From the NCBI RefSeq assembly GCF_030272615.1, contig NC_081408.1, positions 67,931,546 through 67,995,545 of the forward strand: a stretch of DNA of 64,000 nt, given 5' to 3'. The translations under genes were made by a program, and so were the position numbers. Below, one piece after another: positions 1-11,522 of this stretch. The notes under the pieces were generated by a model. That model was not told the origin of the DNA. It worked only from the letters and a program-made list of their open reading frames with translations, and made no database searches. The stretch is from Cryptomeria japonica (Eukaryota; Streptophyta; Pinopsida; Cupressales; Cupressaceae). The stretch's first letter is position 1; each line of letters begins with the position of its first letter.

Positions 1-1380
1 ATTTACTTTAAATTGTACATTTAGAAGGAAATAATATAAGTTAATCAAAATGTAAGTACAAAGAAAGAAGAAATGATATACTCTTACTAGTGATGTCTTA
101 TCATTTGTTAGTCATGGTTTTCCTTAAATTGGATTCATAGAAAATGAATGTATTTGTCATGCTTAGTATATGAGAAGAATTAGTTATTTGTAATTGAAAT
201 GTATTTTGTCAATTAGTTAAATCGGCAATACCATTATTTATCTTGTAATTAAATGTTAGATAGTAGATGCGTAGATGTGATTTCAATGCAATGGAAAATG
301 GATGTTATCAATTTCTCCATGTTATATCTTTAGAAATGGAAATTAATTAATGCTTGTATCTTGAATATCTTCATGAGAATATGGATGAAAATCAAATTAA
401 TGTTAGCATATAGTTATGAGATCAATGATATGAACAATGGCATTAAACGAAGAACTTAAACTATCAATGATAGAGCATGGGAAACACAAGATCATTGAAG
501 ATGTAGTTGAATTCTTGGAAACTAGAATAACACTAAGGCTGAAAACTATAATGAAACTTAGTGCATAGACACCATTAATAGCTAAATGAGAATACATATA
601 ATTGTGTTATGGCTGCCATAAAACTAATGTTGTATAAATAGCATCATGAACATGTAGGTTGCATAAGTAGGTTAATGGGCATGCTTGTGGGTTGATGCAT
701 TTAATAGTGGAAAACACTAGTAGCATATCATGTGAAGTGCATGATATAGGTTAATTTGCATACATGCATTTGTAGCTGTGTTCCTTGGTAAGGATAAGTC
801 ATTAAGATCATAGAAATGAACTAATATGATAATGGTTAATTTAAAGTACCGATCATAGATCGTATGGTGTAGGTCCAGTAGTGATGTCCATACCCTAGGG
901 AAACTATGGAACCATGTAACCATTAAACCTTGTAAACATGACTTCACTTGTGTTAGTAACATAATGTTTGAAACAAAGGTTAAAAACTTAACATTAGATT
1001 TTAAATTATTGAGCTAAATCACAAACTTAATGTCTAGATTGGACTAGATGTGACCTTGTTAGTAAACAAAAACAAATTTATTCCACTCTTTTTGGATCTA
1101 GTTGTAGTTAGTTTCCCTGGGGTTTGTTGGTTGGCGCTATATTAGTGACCATCTTTAGTGCAGTGATAACAGGTTTAGTAGCACCAAATAGACAAGGAAA
1201 TGGAATTACTATTGGATGGGGTTGAGTGCTAGAGAGTATGGTGATGCATGGGATAACGTTCACATGGAGGGCATGCATGCTTGGCATGGTATATTTCTGA
1301 ACCAAGGGAAAACCAATGAAAGGTTAGATGGTTAGTTTAAACTCAAACAAACATAAGAAATCAATTTAAAATATTAAACC
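1..1380. other. AT-rich stretch without recognisable gene
   Basis: No coding frame with recognisable motifs is visible on either strand. The short open frames here have no domain signature and lie in low-complexity AT-rich sequence. The stretch could be the distal part of the LTR fragment that follows, or unrelated old repeat DNA. I cannot tell which. Confidence 0.5.
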
Positions 1381-2330
1381 AACAAATCATATACCTTGCA
1401 AGAGAGAGTTCTCTCTTGTTCCTCTAATTGAGCTATTGGTGAAGCCAAGGATGCACCCCTCCTTAGCTTGTTTGGATCAGCTCCTTGATTGGGATGTGGA
1501 ATGCTCTCCAAGTTCTCAACAAGATAGGTTTGGATTTAATTTGAATGATGAGGATGGATGAGATAGATTAGATTAGAGGAGGGGATATTTGGGCATTATC
1601 AGGGTATGATAGGAAGAAGATAGAAGAAAAATGGACAACATGACAATGTATGAGAAGTGGATCCATTTGGAGTAGACGAGACTCCAATTTATAGATTTGA
1701 GGAGGCCAAAATGAAGGGCCAAGATTAATTTGGGAAGAAGGGTTGAGATCTATTTGAAATGGTGAGCATAGATCAAGGATGCCTTGGGAGAATAAAAAGG
1801 AATATAAAATTCCTTGGGGAAAAGGGAGAGGAATTTAAAATTCTAAAATAGAGAATGCATGGAAGGATTCAAAGAAATTTGAATTTCTTTAAGAGGGGAG
1901 AGGAATTAAAAATTCCAAAATAAAGGATGCATGGAGGGATTCAAAGAAATTTGAATTTATTTGAGAGTCTCAATGTTGATGTGACATGAGTGGGGAATAT
2001 AAAATTATGAAATAATGAGAAGTGGGATTAAGAGAGATTCTAGAAGAATTAATTAGGCTAAGTGGGGATTAGGAAAAGTGATTTGTAGGAATCACATGAC
2101 TAGGTTATTTAATTAAAATTAATTAACCAAAAGGGATTTAGATGACTTTAGAAGAATAAGTAAATAATTAATTTATTTGATAAATTAATTATTGGACTAT
2201 AGTGGCATGATTAATTAAATTAGATTTAATTGATTCTGAGAGGAAAAAGGATAACACAACTAAATTAACTAATTATGTTGATAGACTTAAATTAATTAAA
2301 TATTGATTTAATTAATTTTAGGTGTCTACA
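1381..2330 (-). repeat. Gypsy-type LTR fragment (element F), minus strand
   Basis: On the minus strand an LTR-like sequence opens with TGTAGACACC at 2330, directly after a polypurine tract and hairpin (2331-2377). This is the junction expected between the internal 3' end of a Ty3/Gypsy element and its 3' LTR. The body is AT-rich with repeated TTAATTAAA-type tracts and GGAATTTAAAATTC-type repeats around 1800-1960. The lower boundary is not defined because no partner LTR is in the window. Most of the internal part of F is missing, since a Copia LTR starts at 2449. Confidence 0.5.
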
Positions 2331-2377
2331 TTTTGCCCCTCTTTGATATAGCGTCATGAAGTGATGTTATATCAAAG
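2331..2377 (-). promoter_or_regulatory. Polypurine tract and adjacent hairpin of element F
   Basis: Read on the minus strand, AAAGAGGGGCAAAA (2331-2344) sits immediately before the LTR start and is a good second-strand primer (polypurine tract). Overlapping it is a perfect 10-bp inverted repeat: CTTTGATATA at 2341-2350 pairs with TATATCAAAG at 2368-2377, with more partial pairing inside. A hairpin in the same position occurs next to LTR D at 47995-48030. Confidence 0.6.
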
Positions 2378-2448
2378 AAGAATAAAACATAGTGGATGAA
2401 AATGATAAGGACTAGTAGCATTTTGCCCCAGTCATAAGATGAGGAAGA

Positions 2449-3760
2449 TGTTGGCATTTGCATGAAGATTGCATTAATGATATGTTTTATTGTCATTGAT
2501 GTCAATTGAACCGGTAATGATATTGTTGATATTGTTGTAATATTGTTACTGTAACCGGTAGGAAGAATTTGGATGAGAACCGGTAACTGGTGTAAAGGTA
2601 TAAACCTTATCTATTGTTGTAACCATAAACCCTACCAGTTGTTTTTTATAAACCCTAACTGATTAGGTTTGGTGAATTGGTTATATTGGTTTATGATCTG
2701 ATGATGAGCGGTAATGATGATGTCATGCATGATTATTGTATGAAGACAATTCCAAGAGATTTTGGCGAGTTGTTGTAATGGTTTTTATCTAGGGAATGAG
2801 AAAATGTATTATATCTAATGCAAAGCATGTGATGAGTTACTAAGTTCAATGAAGTGGTGATCAAGGAGCGATCAAGGTTTACTTGATTGATGTGCAGAGA
2901 TTTCTATGTAATCCAATGGTCATACTTGAACCAAATTTGTTTGTAATCTCGATGAGAGTTAGGTTTTTGTTGTGTTACCATCCTGATTGATTTGTATTTT
3001 AAGGTCAATGAAGGTGTTTAGTTTTGAGTGAGTTGGCAAAGAGATAGACATAGTTCATTTGAGTGTGTGGTTACCTAACCAGATGATGTATCTGTAGTTT
3101 AAGTAAAGGCAGATAGGAGCATGAAATGGATCTGATCAAGCAAGTGTAGTGCTATTCAGACAGATCAACAAACTCCTGTTGTTTTCTAACAATTACAACA
3201 TAATTGAAATCCCCTAACTGGGTAAGCTCTAACAAGCTTGGTGCTATTCAAATCCTCTAACAAGGTAGTCCATTAGATTGGATTTTCAAATCCTCTACCG
3301 AGGTTACTCCTTACAGGAGATTGCTTCTAACAAGGCATTTGTAGTCAATCCCTTAACCGAGTGATTCCTAATAGGATCAGTTCTTAATAGGGCTTTTTGT
3401 AAAGCTTTAACAGGCTAGGCTCCTAACAGGGTGAACTTCAGAAGAGTTTAGATATTATCTTGTGAGTCTCATTTCATCATAGTTTTTACCTATTTGGGTT
3501 TCCACGTCAAAAATATTTGTGTCAAGTGGTGAATGTTTTCATGTTGATTTACTTAACTACTTAACTATTTCTAATAAGTCATGATAATTTGTTGTAACAG
3601 ACAACCGGTTTATCTTATGAGTTTTTATCTTGACAAAGTTATTATTATAAGTTTACTTTGAGAGATTGATTGGTGAAGTTTACTATCAGTTTTTCTATGT
3701 ACTGATTCATGCCCCCCTCTCAGTAGTTGACCAGATACTTAATCTTTCATCATACCATCA
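2449..3760 (+). repeat. 5' LTR of Copia element E
   Basis: The sequence begins TGTTGGCATTTGC and ends ACCATCA, the TG...CA ends expected of an LTR. It is followed directly by a primer-binding site for initiator methionine tRNA. It has the short spaced repeats typical of this family (recurring CCTCTAACAAGG / CTAACAGG units near 3190-3430). The 5' boundary rests on the TG start and family resemblance only, because no second LTR copy is in the window. Confidence 0.6.
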
Positions 3761-3774
3761 ATTGGTATTAGAGC
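3761..3774 (+). other. Primer-binding site of Copia element E
   Basis: ATTGGTATTAGAGC matches the plant initiator-Met tRNA primer site (ATTGGTATCAGAGC) with one C-to-T change. It lies immediately after the LTR end and fixes the element on the plus strand. Confidence 0.8.
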
Positions 3775-3832
3775 ATTACAGGTCCTCTAAGGTCTAAGCC
3801 TAATAGCTTGAGGTAAATATTTGTTGACCAAG

Positions 3833-4254
3833 ATGAAGAAGGAAAGTCCAAAGTTTAATAGAGAGAACTAGAGGATATGAAGTGATTGAATGAAAATTTA
3901 TATCAAGAGTCTGGGAAGTCAGTATTGGGAACATGTTGATACTAAATATGTTTCACCTACTAGGATGTTGGCTAATGATCTAAAGAAAGAGAAACAAGAA
4001 AATAATCAAGCAGTGGAGGCTATTATCATTTATTTGTCTGATGCAGAGTATGTACATGTTCATGGTCTTGAAACTGCATATGAGGTATGGAAAAAAATTG
4101 AAGAGATTTATAGCATTGATGAACATGTTAAGATTGCTAAAGAGGAGAGTCTTAGAGGAAATTTTGATGACATGCAAATTGTTGAAGGTGAGAATATACA
4201 ATAGTATGGTCAAAGGATAAAAGAGATAGTCGGTGAAATTAAGAGTGCAGGAGG
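3833..4254 (+). pseudogene. Copia element E gag, 5' part, interrupted
   Basis: The frame starts at ATG 3833 after the primer site. It encodes the N-terminal Copia gag (UBN2-like) fold: motifs resembling SPKFNREN, then SLGSQYWEHV, then VWKKIEEIY. It is closely related to the gag of Copia-1 at 15305-15610. Three stops lie in the first 20 codons, at positions where relatives have Y, W and R, and another follows GENIQ. The W and R stops (TGG to TGA, CGA to TGA) fit cytosine deamination. At 4254/4255 the frame is cut by the LTR of element B. The rest of the Copia coding region is not found elsewhere in the window, so it was deleted or lies outside. Confidence 0.75.
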
Positions 4255-4690
4255 TGTTGGGTCTCAAATCAATAGATTGGATGGGTTCTAGGGAAATGCC
4301 AACTCCTATGATAAAACTCTCCAATTTGACTTGGCCAACTTATAGAGTGAACCTATTTGGTTACTAACTCTCTCACTTTAGGCTCTGCAAGACCTAGGCG
4401 GGTATACCTATTCACTAGTGGCTTTTGATGACTAATGCTTTTTATAGCAGATTGAGTAGCTTGATCTAAATTCTTCCCCATCTCAGAATGACATAGGTTT
4501 CTAGGATAGGTGGCTTTGAGATGAGTCCAAGATTGTTGTTGTGAAAGTTATTTGATCTTTGTGCTTGAAATTAATATGTATACACTATATCTAATTGATT
4601 CTATATATCCTACTCAACTATTCCTATTGCTTTAATGTAAAGGTAATTGATATGGTAAAAAGTTGTTATTCATGAATGATCAGTACCTTT
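4255..4690 (-). repeat. 3' LTR of element B
   Basis: This matches 33547-33910 over most of its length (shared start TGTTGGGTCTCAAATCAA and shared stretch through the GCTCTGCAAGACCTAGGCGGG region). It includes about 50 bp near 4475-4525 that are missing from the other copy. Read on the minus strand it ends in ACCCAACA. The upper boundary near 4690 is inferred from a TG and a purine-rich run (AAAAGGAAAGG on the minus strand) just beyond it. Confidence 0.6.
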
Positions 4691-7236
4691 CCTTTTGTTT
4701 AGGCTACATAGTCTATTACTTCAACAAGACTTAATGTATGACTTATGAGACAATTCTTAAACTTACCCCTTTGGTAAATCTGTCAATTACTATTTCTTAA
4801 AAAAGATCCATCAAATATTTATGTTATAGACAACCTGAATGAATTTAACCCTAATCTTAAGGGACCATTCAAGAAAGAGCTACAAGGAACAATGACAATT
4901 CACTAGTAGATCTTTTGATTCAGATTTATAATATAAGAACATAAACTTTACTACAAGAATAGAAGTAACCTTATCTTCTCAGAGATAATATCACAAACAA
5001 CTACCTACAGAAAATGAAATAACTCACAACACATATTCGAAGGAAAACAACTGATTATATTAATGGTTCTAGAATAGTACAATATTATTCTGAGTCTCTC
5101 CTCTATTTTTTCTCTCTAATTCTTAACTCCTTTTTTTATCGGTCTTGATTTCACACATATGCATTACATTTTTTAGGGTTACGACTCTTCACTTTGTTCA
5201 GTGCAACTCTACATTTAATTAACTATGATTAAAATATTTAATTTTAATCACTTTAATCCTTAGACTTAAAAAAAAAAAACTCTTCCTACACTGGCAATCC
5301 TCGTGCTTATATTTCTTATGAAAATTGGCTCCAAGATTTGGATATTTCTTTAATCACTCTTTAATTTGTATCTTTCAACTGAGCTTCACCACATGGCACC
5401 TTCTGGTTTTCTCAGAATCCACCTAGGCACCACCTGACCTGTCACCTGACTACCATCTCATCAGTGCCGGACCCACCATTGGACCTTGGTTCTTCTTTGT
5501 TTCTAGGTCGCGATGAATAACCGTTGAGCTAATTCTCATTGTGGATCAATGACCACCATTGATCTTCCTCAGACTTGCTTTCTCTTTAACACACCTGAGC
5601 TGCTTCCTTCTTTCGGGCCCACCATTCAGTTGCTGGGTCGCAATGGATAAACATTGTGCAACTTCTCATCATGGTATAGTGACCACCGTTGGATCATCCG
5701 CCTGACCATCAGATCTGCCCAACTTGGTCGACTTGAATCTTCATTTTTGCATCAAAATATAGTTTCCTCGAGATACATGCACATGTGTGAGGTCCACTGA
5801 GTTGCATGCTTCCTCAACAAGCGGCTCCACCACAAAAGCCACAAAGCTTTTGTTATTTGATATGTGTGGGGCTTTACTTTTAAATCATGAAATAATTTAT
5901 CACATAGGCAATATGGGATAAATGCCCTTTTCCTCTATTTCACACGTATCATCATGTCTCATCAGTGCACGTTATGCCTATGGATCCTTCTTTCTTTCCT
6001 CCATGGCATCCTGCCCATCGGTAATTGACACGACTCAAAAAATGCTCATCTGATAGTTAAAGATACCCGATGAGTCCCTCTTTTTCAGTCCGCACCTCTT
6101 TCCTCATCAGGCTACTTCACCAGGCATCGAAACAACTTGGTTGATGTTTTATCGATGCCCTAATGAGACTGGATTCTATTTTGCAAAACCCTTCCACTAT
6201 TCCACTCTATCTATATAGCATTCCCTGATGAAGTCTCCTTGTTTATATTCTACTTAACTTCCGCATCGAGCATCGAGATGACATATAAACACCTCTCTCT
6301 AATGGATATAAGTCACCCCGATGAGATCTCGAGCTCCACATTCAAAACTTCCTTATCGGCATAAGTCCAACTGATATTGTCATCCACCTAGCCTTCTTCT
6401 ATTGGGTATCAGTGTAGCTATTTTGGCTCCTTTCCAAAAGTTAACATTTTCTCCGATGAACCCATCTTACTTACTCCTCCACACATTTTTCTTCTCAGCT
6501 CCCCTTATCGATCCCATCGGACATTGGGGTAACCCAATATTACCGTATCCCAATACTTCGATATCTAAAATATTTCATCCACACTCTTCCTTATCGGTGT
6601 AGGTCATGCTAATAGCTTCATCGGCTATCGGTATAACAACTTCTTCACACTTCCAATATTGAATTCTTTTGCCAATGGATATACCCTCTTACTTACTCTT
6701 TGGTATGAGCTACCCCGATGATGGCACCTCATTTCTTTTGTGCACCGATTTATTTTCCATTTGGAAAATCTCCTTGGATCACATTCTAATAGATCAGCGG
6801 ATGTTATGCTAATAGATCTCTCTACTATTCTGGCTATGCAATCCTATTGGTGTAACCTATGCCGATAATTCAAATTTTACAAATTTGAAAATTATCATAA
6901 ACGTCAATGGCTCCAACTCTTCATAGAAGTTGTATGTAAGCCAAAGGAATTTATCATTTCATCATACTAACTCCTTCTCTAATATCTACCAGAATGTTGA
7001 TGTGATGGATTCTTTATGCAGTTTTTACTTAGTGCTCTCCTTTAATGTGCCCAAGTGATGCCCTCTTTTTGGACAGCTTTTGTGGCTCCAATTAAATCAT
7101 GGAATCTTACTGATTTAAATTCAATGCTCAACAGTGGCTCTATTTGGGGATGGAGGTATACTATGGATGCCTTCAAGAATCTAGAATATTTGGTAGAGTA
7201 GACCATGTGCCAACCACCTCCCTTCTATAGATTATG
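4691..7236. other. Internal 3' region of element B without recognisable gene
   Basis: No reverse transcriptase, integrase or RNase H motif is visible on either strand. Between about 6000 and 6870 the motifs ATCGG, CCGATGAG and CGGTATAA recur many times in slightly different contexts (for example 6057-6075, 6313-6322, 6588-6633, 6713-6722), giving a degenerate repeated texture. Between 5400 and 5750 ACCATTGGA / ACCGTTGGATC-like phrases also recur. The position suggests non-coding sequence between gag and the 3' LTR. Confidence 0.4.
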
Positions 7237-8529
7237 CTAAAACTGCATCGGTTGGCCCCAAGGCCCCAAAATATGAACACTCATTTTTCCTAGATCAAAC
7301 ACCTGGTCCTCATCATGCAAAAATATTCCGGTTTGGCACATATCATCAGCCAATCCAATTTCATCATGAAGCTTATCAATTGTCGTCTTTCCATGTTTGA
7401 CATATATGTTGTAATGTCTTTTATTTTCATCTCCATATTTCACCCTGGAATTATGGTAGGGATCCTTTGAATAATTATTATCTCATTTATCTTTTATTGA
7501 ATAAGATATCAAACTTGTATAAATCCTTATATTATTTGATTTATAAAGTTTTAACTTCTCATATGGTCTCCTTTCACCTTTTCCTGTTCTATGTGCATAC
7601 TCCAAATTTTTTCGGATACATTGATATTTACCCCCCCTTCTTGAATTTACCATATAGGAAATCAAATTCCTCCGAACTATCATGATTTTATCCTTATAAG
7701 GGTTTTCCCTTTGAAATACTCCTATGTTTGGAAATACATCAATATTCATCCCTATTTTATAGGGTTTCTCCATTTCTCTTGAGAGATGTTGGATTTCAAC
7801 CTTTATTTCCTTGTTATGGTTAGGTGAAATCATACTAACAATATCAACATCAGAGTTTGGAGGAAAAAAATTCTCCTTTGTTATTCCCTTATGTGGTTGA
7901 TGTAAACCTAAAGTAAAAAATTCATACTTAGGCTTACTTTTCAATTGTATCTTATGTTGGAGAGATAAATTATTTGGAAACCCTAAACTTTTCTCATGAA
8001 CATTTTCTTTTATTTCTGAAAAATTTATATCATCAATTTTATTTGTCTGAGTGTGCTTTGGAGAATGCAACTTTTCTGATCCATAATAATGCTCCTAATT
8101 ATCCTCATTGTTATTTATGTCCTTTCTCAATAAGATTTCCTGATCATCTGGAGGTGTTTTTTCTTCTTCATATAGTGGATTCGGAAAGACATAGAGATCT
8201 TTATTAGACATACTCTGGCAATATATTATTTCATCATTTCTATCTGCATCATTATAGAGAGGACTTGTAAAAAGTTTAAAAACATCTCCCTACTCATGTG
8301 GCTCTTCAGTTTGTTGGTTACCATATGTGCCCTCACTATCGTTAACGTATTTATCAGAGAAATAGCATGACTCATCATATGAAGTTTTTTTCCACTGTAT
8401 CCTTTACATTACAATCTTCTTCTATCACCTTGTCACACAATGGGTTGAAAAATTCTAGAAATTATTTTCAGGTGTGTGTGCACATTTTGTTTGTTGATCA
8501 TAATACATGCCTTTTGCCTTTTCTTCATT
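7237..8529 (-). pseudogene. Element B coding remnant, downstream part (function unknown)
   Basis: On the minus strand a frame with a few stops runs from the insertion point of element A down to about 7483, including an open stretch at 7483-8070. Another open stretch at 7237-7443 contains GLADDMCQTGIFLHDEDQVF. The residues are acidic and asparagine-rich with no domain I recognise. The frame lies directly downstream of the gag region at 32255-33370 once element A is removed, so it is most likely the C-terminal part of the same gag polyprotein. It could also be an unrelated extra ORF. Confidence 0.4.
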
Positions 8530-8534
8530 CCTCT
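8530..8534. repeat. Left target-site duplication of element A (CCTCT)
   Basis: CCTCT lies immediately before the TG of the left LTR and is repeated exactly at 32250-32254 after the CA of the right LTR. A five-base duplication is normal for LTR-retrotransposon integration. It proves that 8535-32249 entered as one unit. Confidence 0.9.
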
Positions 8535-9293
8535 TGTTACTGCATCATTTTATTCCTCATGACAAGAGTGAGTCATCCGATAAAACTTCCATTCAGAGTC
8601 CTTATCTTTCTTGTGACACCTCGGTTCAAGTCCTTAGTACATCTGTAAATCCTCTTTCAATCACAAATGTCAAGTTTTAGTAATTGGTTGAACTCTGTGA
8701 ACACGTTGAACCATTTTGAACTGGGTTCAATAGGTTCATTTAGGTTCCATAGGTTCCTAGGCATTCAAGGAGGTTTTTCCTACTAATATTTTCTTTAAGT
8801 GTCTTGCAGTGGCTCTCTAAAAGTTTCTTGTTTGGTAATATGTTACTTTATTTCTCTCCGGGTTTTGAACTCATTGAACCAAGTTCAAGAGGTTCAAACA
8901 TGTTCAACATGTTCAATATAGCACAAGTGGTCAGCAGCTTGGTATAATTAATTTTCTCAGCAAGATTTTCCTTGAGCGTGACATACATCTTGAACGACTT
9001 GAACGCTAATGAAGTCTATTCAGGATGTTCATATGTGTATGAAGTTGGTGGGTCCCACAGGTTTTAATGATTTGATGGTGCATTCATTGCCAAATATGAG
9101 GAACCTGAACCATGTCTTAAGTGACGTCAATCCTTGGCTTTTTGAAGTAAGTAATCATTTCGGGAACTGACAATTACTTCAAAAATGCTACCATGCATTC
9201 AATGCATGCGTGCAATGTCCAATCCACAAACTTAACACACTCAGACTGATAATTGGAATTATTGCATTCAATGGTTCTGTATCATTGCGCTCA

Positions 9294-9301
9294 CTATAAG
9301 G
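9294..9301 (+). promoter_or_regulatory. TATA-like box in the 5' LTR of element A
   Basis: CTATAAGG lies about 215 bp upstream of the first ATG of the LTR-borne frame and is conserved in the 3' LTR at 28000-28007. If it is the retrotransposon promoter, the U3 part of the LTR is about 0.78 kb and the long ORF falls in the transcribed part of the LTR. Confidence 0.4.
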
Positions 9302-9707
9302 TATGAAGGATTATTAGTGTTCTGCATTTGCTCCTTGCTGCTGCGGTTTTGTTTTTCTTGGATAGGAGTCTTATTTGCTGCTAGTTGTTGTTTGGTTGTT
9401 CAACTATGAAGGTGAGTCCTTTTCTTGTTCTCTCCAGTAGTTTTTGCTTGCATTTTCTCTCTCATAGAAAGTTTTGCTGCAATCGATTAAGGGTCATTGG
9501 TTTGAATTATGAAGTCTACATTGCATTTGTTCGGGAATGTTTTTAGCCTTGCATGTACTAAACCCATAGTTAGCGATACTGACCTAAAAGGGGAAAATCT
9601 TGAGGTTTTGAAAGAGAGGGTGTTCAAGGGAATTGACAAATCTTTTGGTGTGGAGATTTTGAGTAGTGGTCTCATAGAAGCAGCAGCTTTTCCCCCAGCC
9701 ATTCCTT

Positions 9708-11320
9708 TGATAACTTAATGATGAACGAATAGTACCAAACTGATACTAAGAGGGGGGGGTGAATCAGTACAAACAAAAGTACAGTCCAAAACCAGTTTGA
9801 TAGCAAATACTCCAAATGATTGGCAAACAGTGATACTAGTTGAAGCAAAGTCCAACCGGTAGGACCCAGAATAACTAAAACAATCATAAACCGGTCACTC
9901 ACTAAGCTTTCCTCTTAGCTCAATACTATAGTACCATTACACCCTCATGCATGAATAGGTAAACTATCATTAGATCTTTACAATAGTTAGTTCAGTATGT
10001 TTTATAGACAAACATAAAACACAGAACCATCATATGATCAACAGGTAATAACAAAGAATCACAAGACAAAAGCATACACATATTTTTTATGTGGAAACCC
10101 AACTGGGAAAAAACCACGGTGGGGATGAATACCCACAATCTTCTTTTGAACTCTTTAGAAGTCTGCTCTGTTAGGAGCCTTGTCCGGTTAAAGACATTAC
10201 AATAGGTTCTGCTAGGAACCGATCTTGTTAGGGATCACCCGGTTAAGGGATGGCTACAATACCCAGTTAAGGGTTAAACTCGGTTAGGGTTACCTTGTTA
10301 GAGGATTTCAAGAAATCAATAGCTAAAGGATCTCCATATCTCTATAGCTTCCCAGAACTCATTAACTTTGAGTTACCCTGTTAAGGGATTTGAATCAAGC
10401 TGGTTAAAGCTACCCTGTTAAGGGATTTGCATCAAGCCAGTTAAGGCTACCCTGTTAAGGGATTTCACAACTATTGAAGTGGTTAAAGATCAACAGGAAT
10501 TACAATGATCTGGTAACAACACTCAATGCTAATGAAGATCCGTTTTGGCTCCTCTTCACCTTCTGCACATTCACTTTGCAGGTATCTCTTTTCTCCTTTG
10601 GTCTGGTAAGAATCACGTATCACTTCCCTTGGATACACACACACAAATTTTGCCAACAACCTAAGAAAGAAACACAACATCGACCTGATAAGAAATAGAT
10701 AGGTCGATGGTAGAAACCCTAAACCCTAAACCTGTTAGGTTAAGCAATTCAAGTGGTTCAATCTCGACCGTTGAATCATACTGCATTAAATACAACAATC
10801 TTGAATTGATCCCAAGACATTCTCCATCGTCCATTATCCACTGATTTCATGGTGTTTGATAACCCATCATGCATTATCACCATTTGACAAACTTCGCACA
10901 TTCCTGAGGTAGATAGGAATAGTCTTCTTCATGCAAGATCCTTCACGCGCATAGGACTTACATGGCAACATGATCTATTCTTCGATATACTGCTAACTCA
11001 TCACACAAAGATCACTGATTGAGTCACAAAGGCTTGAGGTACTCCAACCGAAAATCTTGAAGTGGAAACTACCTACCAACCGGTAGTCACTCAGTGCTCC
11101 CATGTGCCTGTTCCCATAACTGCATGCTAGTTCATCTTGACATGCCGATTCATCTTGAACAAATATACCGCTTCACTTTGGCATATATACTGGTTCTCAC
11201 ATATATGCCGCTTCATCTTCTCACATATCACATATGCCAGTTCACTTCATATCACATATTAACATCAATGACAACATACAATATCATTATGTCCTTATAC
11301 CGGTTCACATAATGCCAACA
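9708..11320 (-). repeat. 3' LTR of Copia-1
   Basis: It begins TGATAACTTAATG and ends ATGCCAACA on the plus strand. It contains a short telomere-like CCCTAAACCCTAAACC run (near 10716-10731) and three copies of a 37-bp tandem unit (10374-10464). It is similar to 15680-17340 with scattered differences. Confidence 0.92.
10374..10464. repeat. 37-bp tandem unit, 3 copies, in Copia-1 3' LTR
   Basis: A unit starting TACCCTGTTAAGGGATTTG and continuing with ATCAAGCCAGTTAAAGC recurs three times (the last partial). The 5' LTR has four copies at 16356-16486, which accounts for most of the 48-bp length difference between the two LTRs. Confidence 0.8.
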
Positions 11321-11334
11321 ATCTCCCCCTTTGG
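11321..11334 (-). other. Polypurine tract of Copia-1
   Basis: ATCTCCCCCTTTGG on the plus strand is CCAAAGGGGGAGAT on the minus strand. It sits immediately upstream of the 3' LTR in the element's own orientation, as expected for second-strand priming. Confidence 0.85.
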
Positions 11335-11522
11335 CATTTATGGCAATATACAAAGATATCTCTCCACTTCACTCCTTCTCCCCCTTTGACAACAATGCCA
11401 AAGTGGAGGCACAAGCATCCCTGTTCCATTATGCTGCTCCCCCTGAGGAGTAGCATCCTTTAACACATCAACCAACAAAAAATTCGACTATGCAATACCT
11501 GACTAATGTGGAATAAATACTT

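Noticed and set aside
10716-10731. CCCTAAA telomere-like repeats, also near 16736
   Set aside because: Only about two units, embedded at the same place in both LTRs of Copia-1, so part of the LTR and not a telomere remnant.
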